Position numbers and translations under genes: made by a program. A DNA stretch of 64,000 bases from Ideonella sp. MAG2 (GTDB lineage Bacteria; Pseudomonadota; Gammaproteobacteria; Burkholderiales; Burkholderiaceae_C): positions 1,960,098 through 2,024,097 of the forward strand of contig PTEU01000001.1 in the NCBI GenBank assembly GCA_004359425.1, in the 5' to 3' direction. The notes below the pieces were generated by a model, which saw nothing but the letters and a program-made list of their open reading frames with translations, made no database searches and was not told the origin of the DNA. Positions 9,052 through 18,498 of this stretch are shown here, piece after piece. Within the stretch, counting starts at the first letter, position 1. The number at the start of each line of letters is the position of its first letter.

Positions 9052-9417
9052 TCAGCGCACCTTGCCGCTGTAGTTGATCAGGAGGCTCACCGGCCCCACC
9101 AGCGGGATTTGCTTGTTGTAGTCAAACCGCGCCTCCATGCGGTCGTTGACAGTCTGGATGTCCAGATCAGCACCCTTGATGGTGGCAATGGAAAACTCGA
9201 TCTGGGACTGCTTGTCGAAGGCGGCTCGCACTTCGCCTGCAGAGCCGGGGCGGTTTTCACCCTTCATGATGCGAGTGAGGGTTTGTTGGATGGTCAGGTA
9301 CTCGTTGAACGAGGGCCAGACACGAATGGCCATCAAGCCCATAAAGCCCACAAATATGGCCCAAACCAGGAGCCCGAAGATGGTTAAACCACGTTGGTGT
9401 TGGCGCTTGTACAGCAT
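9052..9417 (-). CDS. DUF4845 membrane protein
   Basis: 121 residues from the ATG at 9417. One N-terminal membrane segment (LTIFGLLVWAIFVGFMGLMAI) is followed by a short extracytoplasmic domain. The family has no known function but is regularly found between lepB and rnc in Burkholderiales, as here (20 bp from each neighbour). The N-terminus (QRGLTIFGLL) recalls pilin-like membrane anchors, but the prepilin cleavage motif is not convincing. Confidence 0.85.
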   Translation of the reverse strand: MLYKRQHQRGLTIFGLLVWAIFVGFMGLMAIRVWPSFNEYLTIQQTLTRIMKGENRPGSAGEVRAAFDKQSQIEFSIATIKGADLDIQTVNDRMEARFDYNKQIPLVGPVSLLINYSGKVR

Positions 9418-9437
9418 GACGTGAGTCCTTTTGTGTG

Positions 9438-10403
9438 TCAGTGGAAGGTGCCGATACGGCCCAGGTTTCCAAAGTTCATCCACACCACGAAGGCGCGCCC
9501 GACCAGATTTTCGTCGGGCACAAAGCCCCAATAACGCGAATCTTCGGAGTTGTCACGGTTATCGCCCATGACGAAGAGATGGCCTGCGGGTACTTTGCAA
9601 ACAACACCTTCCAAACTGTGGCGGCATTGATCGCGGAAAGGGAAATCGTACCGCGAACCATTGAAAGACAGTGGCGTCTTTTCTTGCTGAATTCGGTGAT
9701 CTACCTCACCCAAACGCTCGGAGAAGCGCAGCATGTAGCGGTAGGCTAGGTCGTCGTACTGCTCACCCAAGGGCGTCACCGGCACGGGCTGGCCGTTGAT
9801 GCGCAATTCATGGTTGAGGTAAGAGACCTCATCACCGGGCAGACCAACCACCCGCTTGATGTAGTCGATGCGGGTGTCCATGGGGTAGCGGAAGACCACC
9901 ACATCGCCGCGCTGCGGCTGGTGGTTGTCAATGATTTTTTTGTTGATCACCGGCAGCCGCACGCCGTAGTGAAACTTGTTCACCAAGATCAAGTCGCCCA
10001 CTTCCAGCGTGGGGATCATGGAGCCGGTCGGGATCTTGAAGGGCTCAAACAGGAATGAGCGCATCAGGAAGACCACCACGATGACGGGGAACAGGCCGGC
10101 GGTCCAATCCAACCACCAAGGCTGCATCAAGAGGCGCTCGCGGGCCTGGCTGATGTCGCCGTCCACCCGCTCAATGCCTTGTTTGGCCAACTCCGCACGG
10201 CGTGCAGCATCTTGGGACTCCAGTTGGATGGCTGCCTTTTCGCGGGCAGGTCGGAAGCGGAAGATCTCCGCCACCCAGTACAGGCCCGTGACCACCGAAA
10301 GAATGAACAGCAGCAGCGAAAAATTGCCATGCCACATGTCCAGATACCAACCGCCCAGATAGCCGATCAGTGCCGCGTAGAGGACGGCCGTCAATGCACT
10401 CAT
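9438..10403 (-). CDS. lepB: Signal peptidase I
   Basis: 321 residues. It cleaves signal peptides at the outer face of the inner membrane. There are two N-terminal membrane spans (about 5-20 and 25-50), a cytoplasmic loop, then a third hydrophobic segment (GLFPVIVVVFLMRSFLF). The catalytic Ser is in IPTGSMIPT and the catalytic Lys in DYIKRVVGLPGD; the MGDNRDNSEDSR box is near the end. It lies downstream of lepA (75 bp) in the usual lepA-lepB pair. Confidence 0.97.
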   Translation of the reverse strand: MSALTAVLYAALIGYLGGWYLDMWHGNFSLLLFILSVVTGLYWVAEIFRFRPAREKAAIQLESQDAARRAELAKQGIERVDGDISQARERLLMQPWWLDWTAGLFPVIVVVFLMRSFLFEPFKIPTGSMIPTLEVGDLILVNKFHYGVRLPVINKKIIDNHQPQRGDVVVFRYPMDTRIDYIKRVVGLPGDEVSYLNHELRINGQPVPVTPLGEQYDDLAYRYMLRFSERLGEVDHRIQQEKTPLSFNGSRYDFPFRDQCRHSLEGVVCKVPAGHLFVMGDNRDNSEDSRYWGFVPDENLVGRAFVVWMNFGNLGRIGTFH

Positions 10404-10478
10404 GCGTTTTGCCTAGTGCCCACCGTGAGGCGAGCGAAGTAGTAAGAGGTCAGGACATCGAGGAGCATTCGCCGCCCA

Positions 10479-12287
10479 TCAATCGTCCACTTGCAGAATG
10501 GCCAAGAAGGCTTCCTGAGGCACCTCGACCGAACCGATCTGCTTCATGCGCTTCTTGCCGGCTTTTTGCTTCTCCAGCAGCTTGCGCTTGCGGGTGATGT
10601 CGCCACCGTAGCATTTTGCCAGCACGTTTTTGCGCAGCGCCTTGATGTTCTCGCGGGCGATGATGTTGGCCCCAATGGCGGCCTGGATGGCCACGTCGTA
10701 CATCTGGCGCGGGATCTGCTCGCGCATCTTGGCGGCCACGGCGCGGCCGCGGTACTGGCTTTGCGCACGGTGGACGATGATGGACAGGGCATCCACACGA
10801 TCGCCGTTGATGAGCAGGTCCACCTTCACCACGTCAGAAGCGCGGTACTCCTTGAACTCGTAGTCCATGGAGGCATAACCGCGCGAGACGCTCTTGAGCT
10901 TGTCAAAGAAGTCCAGCACGATTTCTGCCAGCGGCATGTCGTAGGTCAGCATGACCTGACGGCCGTGGTAGGCCATATTGAGCTGCATGCCGCGCTTTTG
11001 GTTGCACAGCGTCATCACCGGGCCCACATAGTCTTGCGGCATGTACAGGTGCACGGTGACGATGGGCTCGCGGATTTCTTTGATGCGGCCCAGGTCCGGC
11101 ATCTTGGAGGGGTTCTCGACCTCGATGACGGTGTCGTCGTTCAATTCGACCTCGTAGACCACGCTGGGCGCGGTGGTGATCAGGTCTTGGTCGAACTCCC
11201 GCTCCAGACGCTCTTGCACGATTTCCATGTGCAACAGGCCCAAGAAGCCACAGCGGAAACCAAAACCCAGCGCCTGGCTGACCTCGGGCTCATAACGCAG
11301 CGAGCTGTCGTTGAGTTTGAGCTTTTCCAGGGCATCGCGCAATTGGTCGTACTCACTGGCTTCGGTGGGGTAGAGGCCGGCAAACACCTGGGGCTGGATC
11401 TCCTTGAAGCCAGGCAGTGCCTCGCTGGCGGGGCCAGCGTTGTTGGGCAGCTTTTTCTCCAAAGTGATGGTGTCGCCCACCTTGGCAGCCTGCAGCTCTT
11501 TGATACCGGCAATGATGAAGCCCACTTCACCGGCCTTGAGTACATCACGGTTTTCGCTCTTGGGCGTAAAGACGCCCAGGTGCTCAGCCGGATAGATGGC
11601 GTTGGTGGCCATCATGCGAATGCGATCACCCTTTTTCAGCTCGCCATCGACCACGCGGACCAACATCACCACGCCGACATAGTTGTCGAACCAGGAGTCG
11701 ATGATCATGGCGCGGGGCGGGCCCTCGGGGTTGCCCTTGGGCGGGGGCATGCGTGCAATAACGGCTTCCAGAATTTCGTCAATGCCCATGCCCGTCTTGG
11801 CCGAACACGGAATGCCGTTGCTGGCATCAATGCCGATCACATCCTCGATCTCTTCTTTGGCGCGCTCTGGGTCCGCCTGGGGCAGGTCCATTTTGTTGAG
11901 CACGGGCACCACCTCGACGCCCAAGTCCAGGGCGGTGTAGCAGTTGGCCACCGTCTGCGCTTCCACGCCTTGAGAAGCGTCCACCACCAAAAGCGCACCT
12001 TCGCAAGCCGACAAAGAGCGGCTGACTTCATAAGAGAAGTCCACGTGCCCCGGTGTGTCGATCAGGTTGAGGTTGTAGACCTGCCCGTTCTGCGCCTTGT
12101 ATTGAAGGGCAGCGGTTTGGGCCTTGATGGTGATGCCGCGCTCGCGTTCGATGTCCATCGAGTCGAGCACCTGGGCTTCCATTTCTCGGTCACTCAGGCC
12201 GCCACAGCGTTGAATGATGCGATCCGCCAGCGTGCTCTTGCCGTGATCGATGTGGGCAATGATCGAGAAGTTGCGAATGTGGTCCAT
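10479..12287 (-). CDS. lepA: Elongation factor 4 (LepA)
   Basis: 602 residues, full length. It is a translational GTPase acting on stalled or mistranslocated ribosomes. G1 is AHIDHGKST (residues 11-19), G3 DTPGH and G4 NKMD, followed by EF-G-like domains and the LepA-specific C-terminal domain ending in the basic [19 protein letters not shown]. It is the first gene after the long intergenic region 12288-12907, so a promoter probably lies there. Confidence 0.97.
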   Translation of the reverse strand: MDHIRNFSIIAHIDHGKSTLADRIIQRCGGLSDREMEAQVLDSMDIERERGITIKAQTAALQYKAQNGQVYNLNLIDTPGHVDFSYEVSRSLSACEGALLVVDASQGVEAQTVANCYTALDLGVEVVPVLNKMDLPQADPERAKEEIEDVIGIDASNGIPCSAKTGMGIDEILEAVIARMPPPKGNPEGPPRAMIIDSWFDNYVGVVMLVRVVDGELKKGDRIRMMATNAIYPAEHLGVFTPKSENRDVLKAGEVGFIIAGIKELQAAKVGDTITLEKKLPNNAGPASEALPGFKEIQPQVFAGLYPTEASEYDQLRDALEKLKLNDSSLRYEPEVSQALGFGFRCGFLGLLHMEIVQERLEREFDQDLITTAPSVVYEVELNDDTVIEVENPSKMPDLGRIKEIREPIVTVHLYMPQDYVGPVMTLCNQKRGMQLNMAYHGRQVMLTYDMPLAEIVLDFFDKLKSVSRGYASMDYEFKEYRASDVVKVDLLINGDRVDALSIIVHRAQSQYRGRAVAAKMREQIPRQMYDVAIQAAIGANIIARENIKALRKNVLAKCYGGDITRKRKLLEKQKAGKKRMKQIGSVEVPQEAFLAILQVDD

Positions 12288-12474
12288 GCAAGAGAAATGC
12301 GCGGGCGCGGGGCCTGCGGCTTTGAGTCAGCAGCGCTTCTCAGCGCGAACATGCCCCACCAGAGCGGGGCCTTTATGAGAGTGGTGAGCGCCAGTGAAAG
12401 CCCCCTGCTCTTCTGAGTGAAACACCCACTCAAATGGCTATGGAGCACTCCCACCGCAGCGGCTTGCCACGGTT

Positions 12475-12508
12475 AAAAAAAAGGCACGTCCAAGAGGAGA
12501 CGCGCCTT
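12475..12508 (-). terminator. Rho-independent terminator upstream of lepA
   Basis: Ten-base stem with one G-T position around an 8-nt loop, followed on the minus strand by a run of eight T (12475-12482). This is a textbook intrinsic terminator. It ends either the candidate sRNA or read-through from mucD. Confidence 0.85.
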
Positions 12509-12540
12509 CCAACAAAACTTATGGCAACTGCTTGTTGGGC
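12475..12540 (-). ncRNA. Candidate small RNA with two adjacent hairpins
   Basis: On the minus strand a TACAAT -10 element (12545-12550) with a TTGCAG -35-like element (12566-12571, 15-bp spacing, short) precedes about 66 nt of possible transcript. The first stem pairs CCAACAA (12532-12538) with TTGTTGG (12509-12515). The next base starts a second stem, AAGGCGCGTC with GACGTGCCTT (12499-12508 / 12481-12490), followed by eight T. The loop of the second hairpin contains CTCCTC, complementary to Shine-Dalgarno sequences, a common seed type in trans-acting sRNAs. The RNA is inferred from structure only. Confidence 0.4.
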
Positions 12541-12544
12541 CTTC

Positions 12545-12571
12545 ATTGTAGCCAAAAGGGCCTGTCTGCAA
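12545..12571 (-). promoter_or_regulatory. Possible sigma-70 promoter for the candidate small RNA
   Basis: -35-like TTGCAG (12566-12571) and -10-like TACAAT (12545-12550) with a 15-bp spacer on the minus strand. The spacing is shorter than the preferred 17 bp, so this is tentative. Confidence 0.35.
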
Positions 12572-12860
12572 GGCCGGACTTTTGACCCCAAGGGCTCGTT
12601 GCAAGGTGCCAACAAGACAAGTTATACACAGCTTATCAACAATTCCCAGCTTCCAAGCCCAGGCTGTTGCTAGAAGTCCTCACTGCCGGCGGGATATCGG
12701 AACAATAGCGTCTGTTTTCGCCGCGATTGTATCGCTCAGCGTTTGCAATCGCCTGAAGACAAAAAGTGAGTATGCGCCCACGTTTAATCTTTGTAGCAAG
12801 CATACGACGCTCTAAAAAGCTTCAAAAAAGGACTGATGCCAGATGAATTCCACCTCATGG

Positions 12861-12893
12861 AAAGACCCGCCGCCCAAGTCGGACAGCGGGTCT
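12861..12893 (-). terminator. Probable terminator downstream of mucD
   Basis: Perfect 8-bp inverted repeat AGACCCGC / GCGGGTCT (12863-12870 and 12886-12893) only 15 bp beyond the mucD stop. Just a short T stretch (TTT) follows, so termination may be partial. Confidence 0.55.
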
Positions 12894-12907
12894 CCGCCCA
12901 GAGGGGT

Positions 12908-14380
12908 TCAGCGGCTTGGCCGGATCACCACATAGTTGACCCAGTCACCCCGCCGCACCAGCACCGTGACCGGCTTGGATTTGTCCAGCTTGGCGGCCAG
13001 AGCGGTGAACTGTTTGACATCGATGACTTCGGTGTTGTCCAGCAGGGTGATGACATCACCCTCGCGCAGGCCTGCACGGGCCGCCGCACCGTCGGCAGAC
13101 TCCACGCGAACGCCACCCTTGAGCTTGAGTTCTCGCTTTTGAGCGTCTGTCAGGTCGACCACGCCCAGACCCAACGTCGTCTTGACGGGTGAGGCAGGGG
13201 CCGATTCCGTCGAGCTGCTGCCACGGGCTTTGTCGGCTTCTAACTCGACCACGCTCAGGCTGATCTCTTTGGTGCTGCCTCGGCGGAACACTTGCAACGA
13301 GGCTTTGCTGCCAGGCTTGGTGGCACCGATGATGCGTGGCAAATCGCCGGCCTTCTCAATGGCGCGGCCATCCACCTTGACGATGATGTCGCCCGCTTCG
13401 ATGCCTGCCTTCTCGGCGGGGCTGCCAGGCTCAACGCCTTGCACCAGCGCGCCCATGGGTTTGCCCAGGCCAATCGACTCTGCCACCTCTTCGGTGACGG
13501 GCGCAATGCGCACCCCGATGCGCCCGCGGATGACCCGACCACCATTGCGCAATTGATCGGCAACGCGGGTGGCCTCGTCCATCGGAATGGCAAAAGAGAT
13601 GCCGGCATAACCGCCCGAGGGGCTGTAGATCTGGGAATTGATGCCCACCACTTCGCCGCGCATATTGATCAGCGGGCCGCCGGAGTTGCCGGGGTTGATG
13701 GCCACATCCGTCTGGATGAACGGCAGGTACTGGCCGGTGTCACGCTGCTTGGCGCTGACGATACCGGCAGTGACGGTGCTCTCAAGGCCAAAGGGTGAGC
13801 CAATGGCCATCACCCATTCGCCTACTTTCAGACGGTTGGCGTCGCCAATCTTCACAGCCGGCAAACCTGTAGCGTCAATCTTGACCACCGCCACATCGGT
13901 GCGCGCATCGGCACCCACGACCTTGGCTTTGAACTTGCGTTTATCGGTCAAGGTCACCCACAGCTCGTCGGCACCGTCAACCACATGCGCATTGGTCATG
14001 ACATAGCCGTCTGCCGTGAGGATGAAGCCAGAGCCTTCGCCCCGGCGCTGCGGGCCGTCGTCGTCGCCACCATTGCCACCACGGGGTGTGCGGCCATCTG
14101 GGCGGTTGGGCATGGGAATGCCAAATCGCTTGAAGAATTCTTCGACATTGGGGTCCATGCCACCGCCGCTGCGCAGCGGGCTTTTCACGCGCTCAGAGGT
14201 CTTGATGTTGACCACAGAGGGGCCGACTTGCTCAACCAGCTCGGTGAAATCAGGCAAGCCCTTGGGCTGCGCCTGAGCGGCCGGGGAGACCGCCAAGGTG
14301 AAGGCCATCACCGAGGCCAGCAACGCACCCAACAAAGGGCCGCGGGACTTGAACGGAGTCACACTCGATAGGGACAACAC
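12908..14380 (-). CDS. mucD: Periplasmic serine protease of the DegP/MucD family
   Basis: 490 residues from a GTG at 14380, chosen because AAGGAG lies 7 bp upstream; the frame also has a weaker upstream TTG. A signal peptide ends around SPAAQAQ. The trypsin-like triad is visible as His in TNAHVVDGADE, Asp in ARTDVAVVKID and Ser in NPGNSGGPLI. Two PDZ domains follow (about 285-375 and 400-485). It is the last gene of the rpoE-rseA-rseB-mucD unit and degrades misfolded envelope proteins in the sigma-E stress response. Confidence 0.95.
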   Translation of the reverse strand: MLSLSSVTPFKSRGPLLGALLASVMAFTLAVSPAAQAQPKGLPDFTELVEQVGPSVVNIKTSERVKSPLRSGGGMDPNVEEFFKRFGIPMPNRPDGRTPRGGNGGDDDGPQRRGEGSGFILTADGYVMTNAHVVDGADELWVTLTDKRKFKAKVVGADARTDVAVVKIDATGLPAVKIGDANRLKVGEWVMAIGSPFGLESTVTAGIVSAKQRDTGQYLPFIQTDVAINPGNSGGPLINMRGEVVGINSQIYSPSGGYAGISFAIPMDEATRVADQLRNGGRVIRGRIGVRIAPVTEEVAESIGLGKPMGALVQGVEPGSPAEKAGIEAGDIIVKVDGRAIEKAGDLPRIIGATKPGSKASLQVFRRGSTKEISLSVVELEADKARGSSSTESAPASPVKTTLGLGVVDLTDAQKRELKLKGGVRVESADGAAARAGLREGDVITLLDNTEVIDVKQFTALAAKLDKSKPVTVLVRRGDWVNYVVIRPSR

Positions 14381-14426
14381 GCTTTCTCCTTTTTGAGATG
14401 CCAACAGATCGCCATCAGCGCCAGTG

Positions 14427-15440
14427 TCAGCGCTTGCGGTTCAAGGCCTGAACAAATTTTTTCAGGGTGTCCAAGGGAACATCCCCTACCACCGTCACCC
14501 AGTGGTCACCGCGCCGAGTGGCCAGCGTTGAGGTTGCGCCTAGCGTGGTGACGGCTTCTGCTTGGTGCCGCTTTGGGTCAAAAGGTTCTATGAAAAGCGA
14601 GATATGCGTGAGTCCGTCTGCAAAGATTGTTTGCAGCACGATAGGAGACTGATCCGTGGCCACCAAGTTCAAAGACCGCCGGGCACAGTTGACCTCTTGG
14701 AACCCTGCGGGCGGTTTGGTCAGCACCCAACCCTCTTGCTCTAGGCCTGTGGGGAGCGCTTGGTTGCGAACCACCCGATACCCAGGCAGATGGCGCAACA
14801 CGGCCAAAGCCTGCTCGGCTTGGGAGCGCAGGCCGATGCTGACCTCGGTGAATGACACCGACTCCAGCAACTGCCCGTTGGCGGCCACCACATCGGCACG
14901 CAGCAGCAAGCCGGTGCGTCGCTCCGCCCACAAACGCTGGCTGAAACGCAGGGCATCGCGCGCCTTCAGGAGCACCACTTCGGCGGGCAGCCCTGCCACC
15001 CGGTCGAGGCCCAAGGGATGCAACTCATACCATTCCAACAGCCGCTTTTCGCCACCGGAAAACAAGGCCGGAAACGTGGCCTGCGGCTCGCGCTGTTCGA
15101 TGACGGCCAGCTTGGCATTGGGCCAGAGGGTGTGGACCATGTCGTTGTGCCGGATCATGCTGCGAGCCTCGCCGTCCAGCCAATCGATGCGTTCAACTTG
15201 CTGGCCGCCGTCTGCAAAGTGCTGAACCCGGGAGGTTGCCGTCTGCATGCCGTTGGACACCACCAAGGTGCCCTGATAGTTGCGCTGCAAAGCAGCCTCG
15301 TGAACGCGCAACAACCAAGCCCGAGCGTCGTGCCCCTGCGTGGCTCCCGCCTGCTCTTGCGCCCAAGTGGGAGACCAGCAGGCCATGCAGGCGCTCAAAG
15401 GCAGCAGCCAGATGCACCAACGCAGCACGGCAACACTCAT
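14427..15440 (-). CDS. rseB: Sigma-E regulatory protein RseB/MucB
   Basis: 337 residues. A signal peptide (WLLPLSACMACWSPTWAQ) is followed by the MucB/RseB domain (ARAWLLRVHEAALQRNYQGTL) and its smaller C-terminal domain. In the family it binds the periplasmic part of RseA and protects it from proteolysis until envelope or lipid signals arrive. It sits 6 bp downstream of rseA and upstream of mucD, consistent with one sigma-E operon. Confidence 0.93.
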   Translation of the reverse strand: MSVAVLRWCIWLLPLSACMACWSPTWAQEQAGATQGHDARAWLLRVHEAALQRNYQGTLVVSNGMQTATSRVQHFADGGQQVERIDWLDGEARSMIRHNDMVHTLWPNAKLAVIEQREPQATFPALFSGGEKRLLEWYELHPLGLDRVAGLPAEVVLLKARDALRFSQRLWAERRTGLLLRADVVAANGQLLESVSFTEVSIGLRSQAEQALAVLRHLPGYRVVRNQALPTGLEQEGWVLTKPPAGFQEVNCARRSLNLVATDQSPIVLQTIFADGLTHISLFIEPFDPKRHQAEAVTTLGATSTLATRRGDHWVTVVGDVPLDTLKKFVQALNRKR

Positions 15441-15446
15441 GATGAC

Positions 15447-16043
15447 TCAGCGGCTCGGATGCACGGAGACTTGACGCACGCCACCGGGAGCGGCCAACGC
15501 TGGGCCTTGGACGTATTGGCGATGGGCCGCCAAGTAGCGGTCCAGCTCGGGATCCCGCACCATGGTCAGCGGTGCAGGGGCCTGTGCTGCCGGGGCTGGT
15601 GCCACCTGGGCCAAGGCCGGTGCGCTGCTAGGCGTCAGGGTATCGGGCTGCCGCACCCAGGCACCAACGGCCAGCACTACAGACGCCGCGACGGCCGCCG
15701 AGCCCCACCAAGTGCCTACCCGCACCCGCCCTGGCTCGGCGGAGCGTTGCTCAGGGTCAACAGGCCTTGGCGGCCAAGCTGCGGGTGCCAGCACCACAGG
15801 CTCCTGGGCCAAACGTTGCCGCAGTCTCGCCATGAACTGAGCATCGTGACTCGGGGTTTGGGCCAAGTCCTCAGAGCGCAGAACATCGCCAATCAGGGAC
15901 CATGTGTGCCAGTCCTGCTGGGTGTTTGGGTCCATCCATTGGCCGCAGAGTTGGTCGAGCTGAGACTCATCCGCCTCGCCATCCAACAGCGCACTGATCT
16001 GCTCAGGCGTGAGCGTGTTCGCAGATGGGTTGGCAGGGGTCAT
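15447..16043 (-). CDS. rseA: Anti-sigma-E factor RseA
   Basis: 198 residues from the ATG at 16043. The N-terminal cytoplasmic domain has the expected pattern (ISALLDGEADESQLDQL, WHTWSLIGDVLRSEDLA) for gripping sigma-E. One membrane segment follows (TWWGSAAVAASVVLAVGAWV, about 117-136). The Pro/Ala-rich periplasmic tail contacts RseB. It is encoded directly after rpoE. Confidence 0.92.
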   Translation of the reverse strand: MTPANPSANTLTPEQISALLDGEADESQLDQLCGQWMDPNTQQDWHTWSLIGDVLRSEDLAQTPSHDAQFMARLRQRLAQEPVVLAPAAWPPRPVDPEQRSAEPGRVRVGTWWGSAAVAASVVLAVGAWVRQPDTLTPSSAPALAQVAPAPAAQAPAPLTMVRDPELDRYLAAHRQYVQGPALAAPGGVRQVSVHPSR

Positions 16044-16091
16044 GACCGAACTCCTAAAGACGCACAAACGGGATCACCACTCAAGCTCATA

Positions 16092-16706
16092 TCACCACCG
16101 TTCACCGTCACGAGTGGCCAAAAGGGGCCGCAAGCGCAGGGCAATGGCTTCGCGTGCGCGGAAAATCCGCGACCGAACAGTACCGATGGGGCAGGCCATG
16201 ATGTCGGCGATCTCTTCATAACTCAGACCTTCAATCTCGCGCAAGGTGATGGCCTGCCGCAGGTCCTCCGACAGGGCCTCGATGGCAGCATTGACGGCAA
16301 GGGCAATTTCCTTGCTGGCCAGCTCCGATTCGGGCGTAGCGCCATCACTTGGTTCCAAATCCGGCCGATAAGTTTCATCGTCTTCATCAGCATTTGCCCG
16401 AGCCGCCTCAACGACCAAAGGGTCGCGCTGCAAATCCGCCATGGCGCGCTTGGCGGTATTCACGGCAATGCGGTAGAGCCAGGTGTAGAACGCACTCTCG
16501 CCGCGAAAACTCGGCAGGGCCCTATAGGCGCGGATAAAGGTCTCTTGGGCAATGTCTTGCACCAAATCCACGTCGCGCACCATGCGGCCAATGAGACGCT
16601 CGATACGACGTTGGTATTTGATGACCAGCATCTCAAAAGCCTTGGCGTCGCCGCGCTGCACGCGCGCCACCAAGGCAGTGTCGATGTCTGTGGGGCTGGT
16701 GTCCAT
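16092..16706 (-). CDS. rpoE: RNA polymerase sigma factor RpoE (sigma-E)
   Basis: 204 residues from the ATG at 16706; the codon before it is TTG. Region 2 is seen as FEMLVIKYQRRIERLIGR ... DIAQETFIRAYRALPSFRG and region 4 as LREIEGLSYEEIADIMACP ... VRSRIFRAREA. It is first in the rpoE-rseA-rseB-mucD unit. It directs envelope-stress transcription and is normally autoregulated. The 150 bp upstream to fabF holds no gene I can support. Confidence 0.97.
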   Translation of the reverse strand: MDTSPTDIDTALVARVQRGDAKAFEMLVIKYQRRIERLIGRMVRDVDLVQDIAQETFIRAYRALPSFRGESAFYTWLYRIAVNTAKRAMADLQRDPLVVEAARANADEDDETYRPDLEPSDGATPESELASKEIALAVNAAIEALSEDLRQAITLREIEGLSYEEIADIMACPIGTVRSRIFRAREAIALRLRPLLATRDGERW

Positions 16707-16856
16707 CAACGGCCCGCTCCTGCGCCGCCGCGGATTAAAAGGGCTGCCACCGTCAACTGAGATGGGCTCACGGTATCCGCCACATGGTGTACGAGAACCC
16801 TTGCTCCTGCGACAAGCGATTGCTGAGCCAACGCTTGCCCGATGAGGTGCGCGTCC

Positions 16857-18101
16857 TCAAACGCGCCGGAAGACCAGCGTGCCGTTGGTGCCACCGAAGC
16901 CAAAGTTGTTCTTCATGGCCACATCAATCTTCATCTCGCGCGCCTCATTGGCGCAATAGTCCAAGTCGCACTCGGGATCTTGGTTGAAGATGTTGATGGT
17001 GGGTGGAGAGACCTGGTGATGCAAAGCCAACACGCTGAAGACGGACTCCACACCACCGGCACCGCCCAGCAAATGCCCGGTCATCGACTTCGTGGAATTG
17101 ACCACCAAATTCTTGGCCTGGTCACCAAAGGCGAGCTTGATGGCGTTGGTCTCGTTCAGGTCCCCCAGCGGGGTGGAGGTGCCGTGCGCATTCAGGTACT
17201 GAACTTGATCGGGGTTGAGGCCGGCGTCGCGCAGTGCGGCCTTCATGGACCGCTTGGGGCCGTCCACATTGGGGGCCGTCATGTGGTAGGCGTCAGCACC
17301 CATGCCAAAACCAATGACTTCGGCATAGATACGAGCACCACGACGTTTGGCGTATTCATAGTCTTCCAAGACCATGACACCAGCGCCCTCGCCCATCACA
17401 AAGCCGTCGCGGTCTTTGTCCCAAGGACGCGAGGCCGTGGCGGGGTCATCGTTGCGCGTCGACAGCGCACGTGCGGAGGCAAAGCCCCCCACGCACAACA
17501 TAGAAACCGTAGCTTCGGAGCCACCGGCCACCATCACGTCGGCATCACCGGCTTGGATCATGCGGGCCGCTTGGCCAATGCAATGCAGGCCGGTGGTGCA
17601 GGCTGTCACGATGGCCAAATTAGGCCCTGTGAAGCCGAAGCGAATGGAAACGTGCCCGGAGATCATGTTGATGATCGAAGCCGGCACGAAAAATGGGGAG
17701 ATCCGGCGCGGACCGCGGTCAAACATCAGTTTGGCCGTGGCCTCAATGCCGGGAATGCCACCGATCCCTGAACCGACGAGGCAACCAATGCGCTCGGCCT
17801 GCTCTTCGGTCAAGGCATCGCCCGTCGGCAAGCCTGCATCTTGCACGGCTTGAATGGCCGCAGCCATGCCGTAGTGGATGAAGGTGTCCATGGCCTTGGC
17901 TTCCTTGCCGGGGATGTACTCCTCGACCGAAAAGCCTTTGACCTCACCGGCGACTTGGCATGTCAAGCCCGACGCGTCGAACTTGGTGATGGTGCCAATG
18001 CCCGAGCGGCCAGCGACCAAATTGGCCCAGCCTTCGGAAACGGTGTTGCCGACCGGGCTGATGAGCCCAAGGCCGGTAATGACGACGCGTCGACGAGTCA
18101 T
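16857..18101 (-). CDS. fabF: 3-oxoacyl-[ACP] synthase II
   Basis: 414 residues. It is the elongating condensing enzyme of fatty-acid synthesis. The active Cys is in AIVTACTTGLHCIG, and the two catalytic His are in NAHGTSTPLGD and STKSMTGHLLGGAGG, with FGFGGTNGTLVFR at the end. It lies 84 bp downstream of acpP, as usual. Confidence 0.97.
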   Translation of the reverse strand: MTRRRVVITGLGLISPVGNTVSEGWANLVAGRSGIGTITKFDASGLTCQVAGEVKGFSVEEYIPGKEAKAMDTFIHYGMAAAIQAVQDAGLPTGDALTEEQAERIGCLVGSGIGGIPGIEATAKLMFDRGPRRISPFFVPASIINMISGHVSIRFGFTGPNLAIVTACTTGLHCIGQAARMIQAGDADVMVAGGSEATVSMLCVGGFASARALSTRNDDPATASRPWDKDRDGFVMGEGAGVMVLEDYEYAKRRGARIYAEVIGFGMGADAYHMTAPNVDGPKRSMKAALRDAGLNPDQVQYLNAHGTSTPLGDLNETNAIKLAFGDQAKNLVVNSTKSMTGHLLGGAGGVESVFSVLALHHQVSPPTINIFNQDPECDLDYCANEAREMKIDVAMKNNFGFGGTNGTLVFRRV

Positions 18102-18185
18102 GCGTGAAGATCGGTGCGTTGTAGGGCCCAGGGCCCGTCAGGCGGGCAACTGGTAGAGGCGCTCGGGGCGAGCGCCCCAGCAGGA

Positions 18186-18425
18186 TCAAGCCTTGGCGTT
18201 GTTCTTGGCGTAGTCCACCGCCAATTGCACCGTGGTGATCTTTTCGGCTTCTTCATCGGGGATTTCGATGCCGAACTCGTCTTCCAGAGCCATGACCAGC
18301 TCCACGGTGTCCAGGGAGTCTGCGCCCAGGTCGGCCACAAAGGCCTTGTCGCCGACAACGTCGGATTCAGGAACGCCGAGTTGTTCGGCAATGATTTTCT
18401 TGACGCGTGCTTCGATATCGCTCAT
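18186..18425 (-). CDS. acpP: Acyl carrier protein
   Basis: 79 residues, acidic. The phosphopantetheine-bearing Ser is in [15 protein letters not shown]. It carries growing acyl chains between the Fab enzymes encoded on both sides. It serves as an in-window comparison for the ACP remnant at 50976-51059, whose sequence is clearly different. Confidence 0.98.
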   Translation of the reverse strand: MSDIEARVKKIIAEQLGVPESDVVGDKAFVADLGADSLDTVELVMALEDEFGIEIPDEEAEKITTVQLAVDYAKNNAKA

Positions 18426-18498
18426 ATCTCCTCCGGGAGGTGATTCAAAAACGGGGCGGATTCTACGCTGGCAGCGTGGGTGTTCCGCCCCAGGGGGT

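Larger units (their letters stand above)
12288..12907. other. 620-bp intergenic region between mucD and lepA
   Basis: No convincing protein gene on either strand. It holds a probable mucD terminator (12861-12893), a candidate small RNA with its own promoter and intrinsic terminator (12475-12571), and about 190 bp of leader before lepA. The middle (about 12600-12860) is more AT-rich than its surroundings and contains a single DnaA-box-like TTATACACA (12622-12630), which alone means little. Confidence 0.7.

Noticed and set aside
10491..12416. A 641-codon open frame on the plus strand opposite lepA
   Set aside because: It is the antisense of a strongly conserved GTPase in GC-rich DNA, with His/Val/Leu-rich content typical of a shadow frame and no recognisable domain.
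12622..12630. DnaA-box-like TTATACACA
   Set aside because: A single copy without clustered boxes or AT-rich unwinding region does not support an origin.
15018..16760. A 580-codon open frame on the plus strand across rseB, rseA and rpoE
   Set aside because: It spans three real minus-strand genes with clear families; its content is compositional.
16706..16903. A small minus-strand frame between fabF and rpoE whose stop touches the rpoE start
   Set aside because: It overlaps the end of fabF, has no good start or recognisable sequence, and looks like chance; a lost ygfX-like gene was considered but the residues do not fit.
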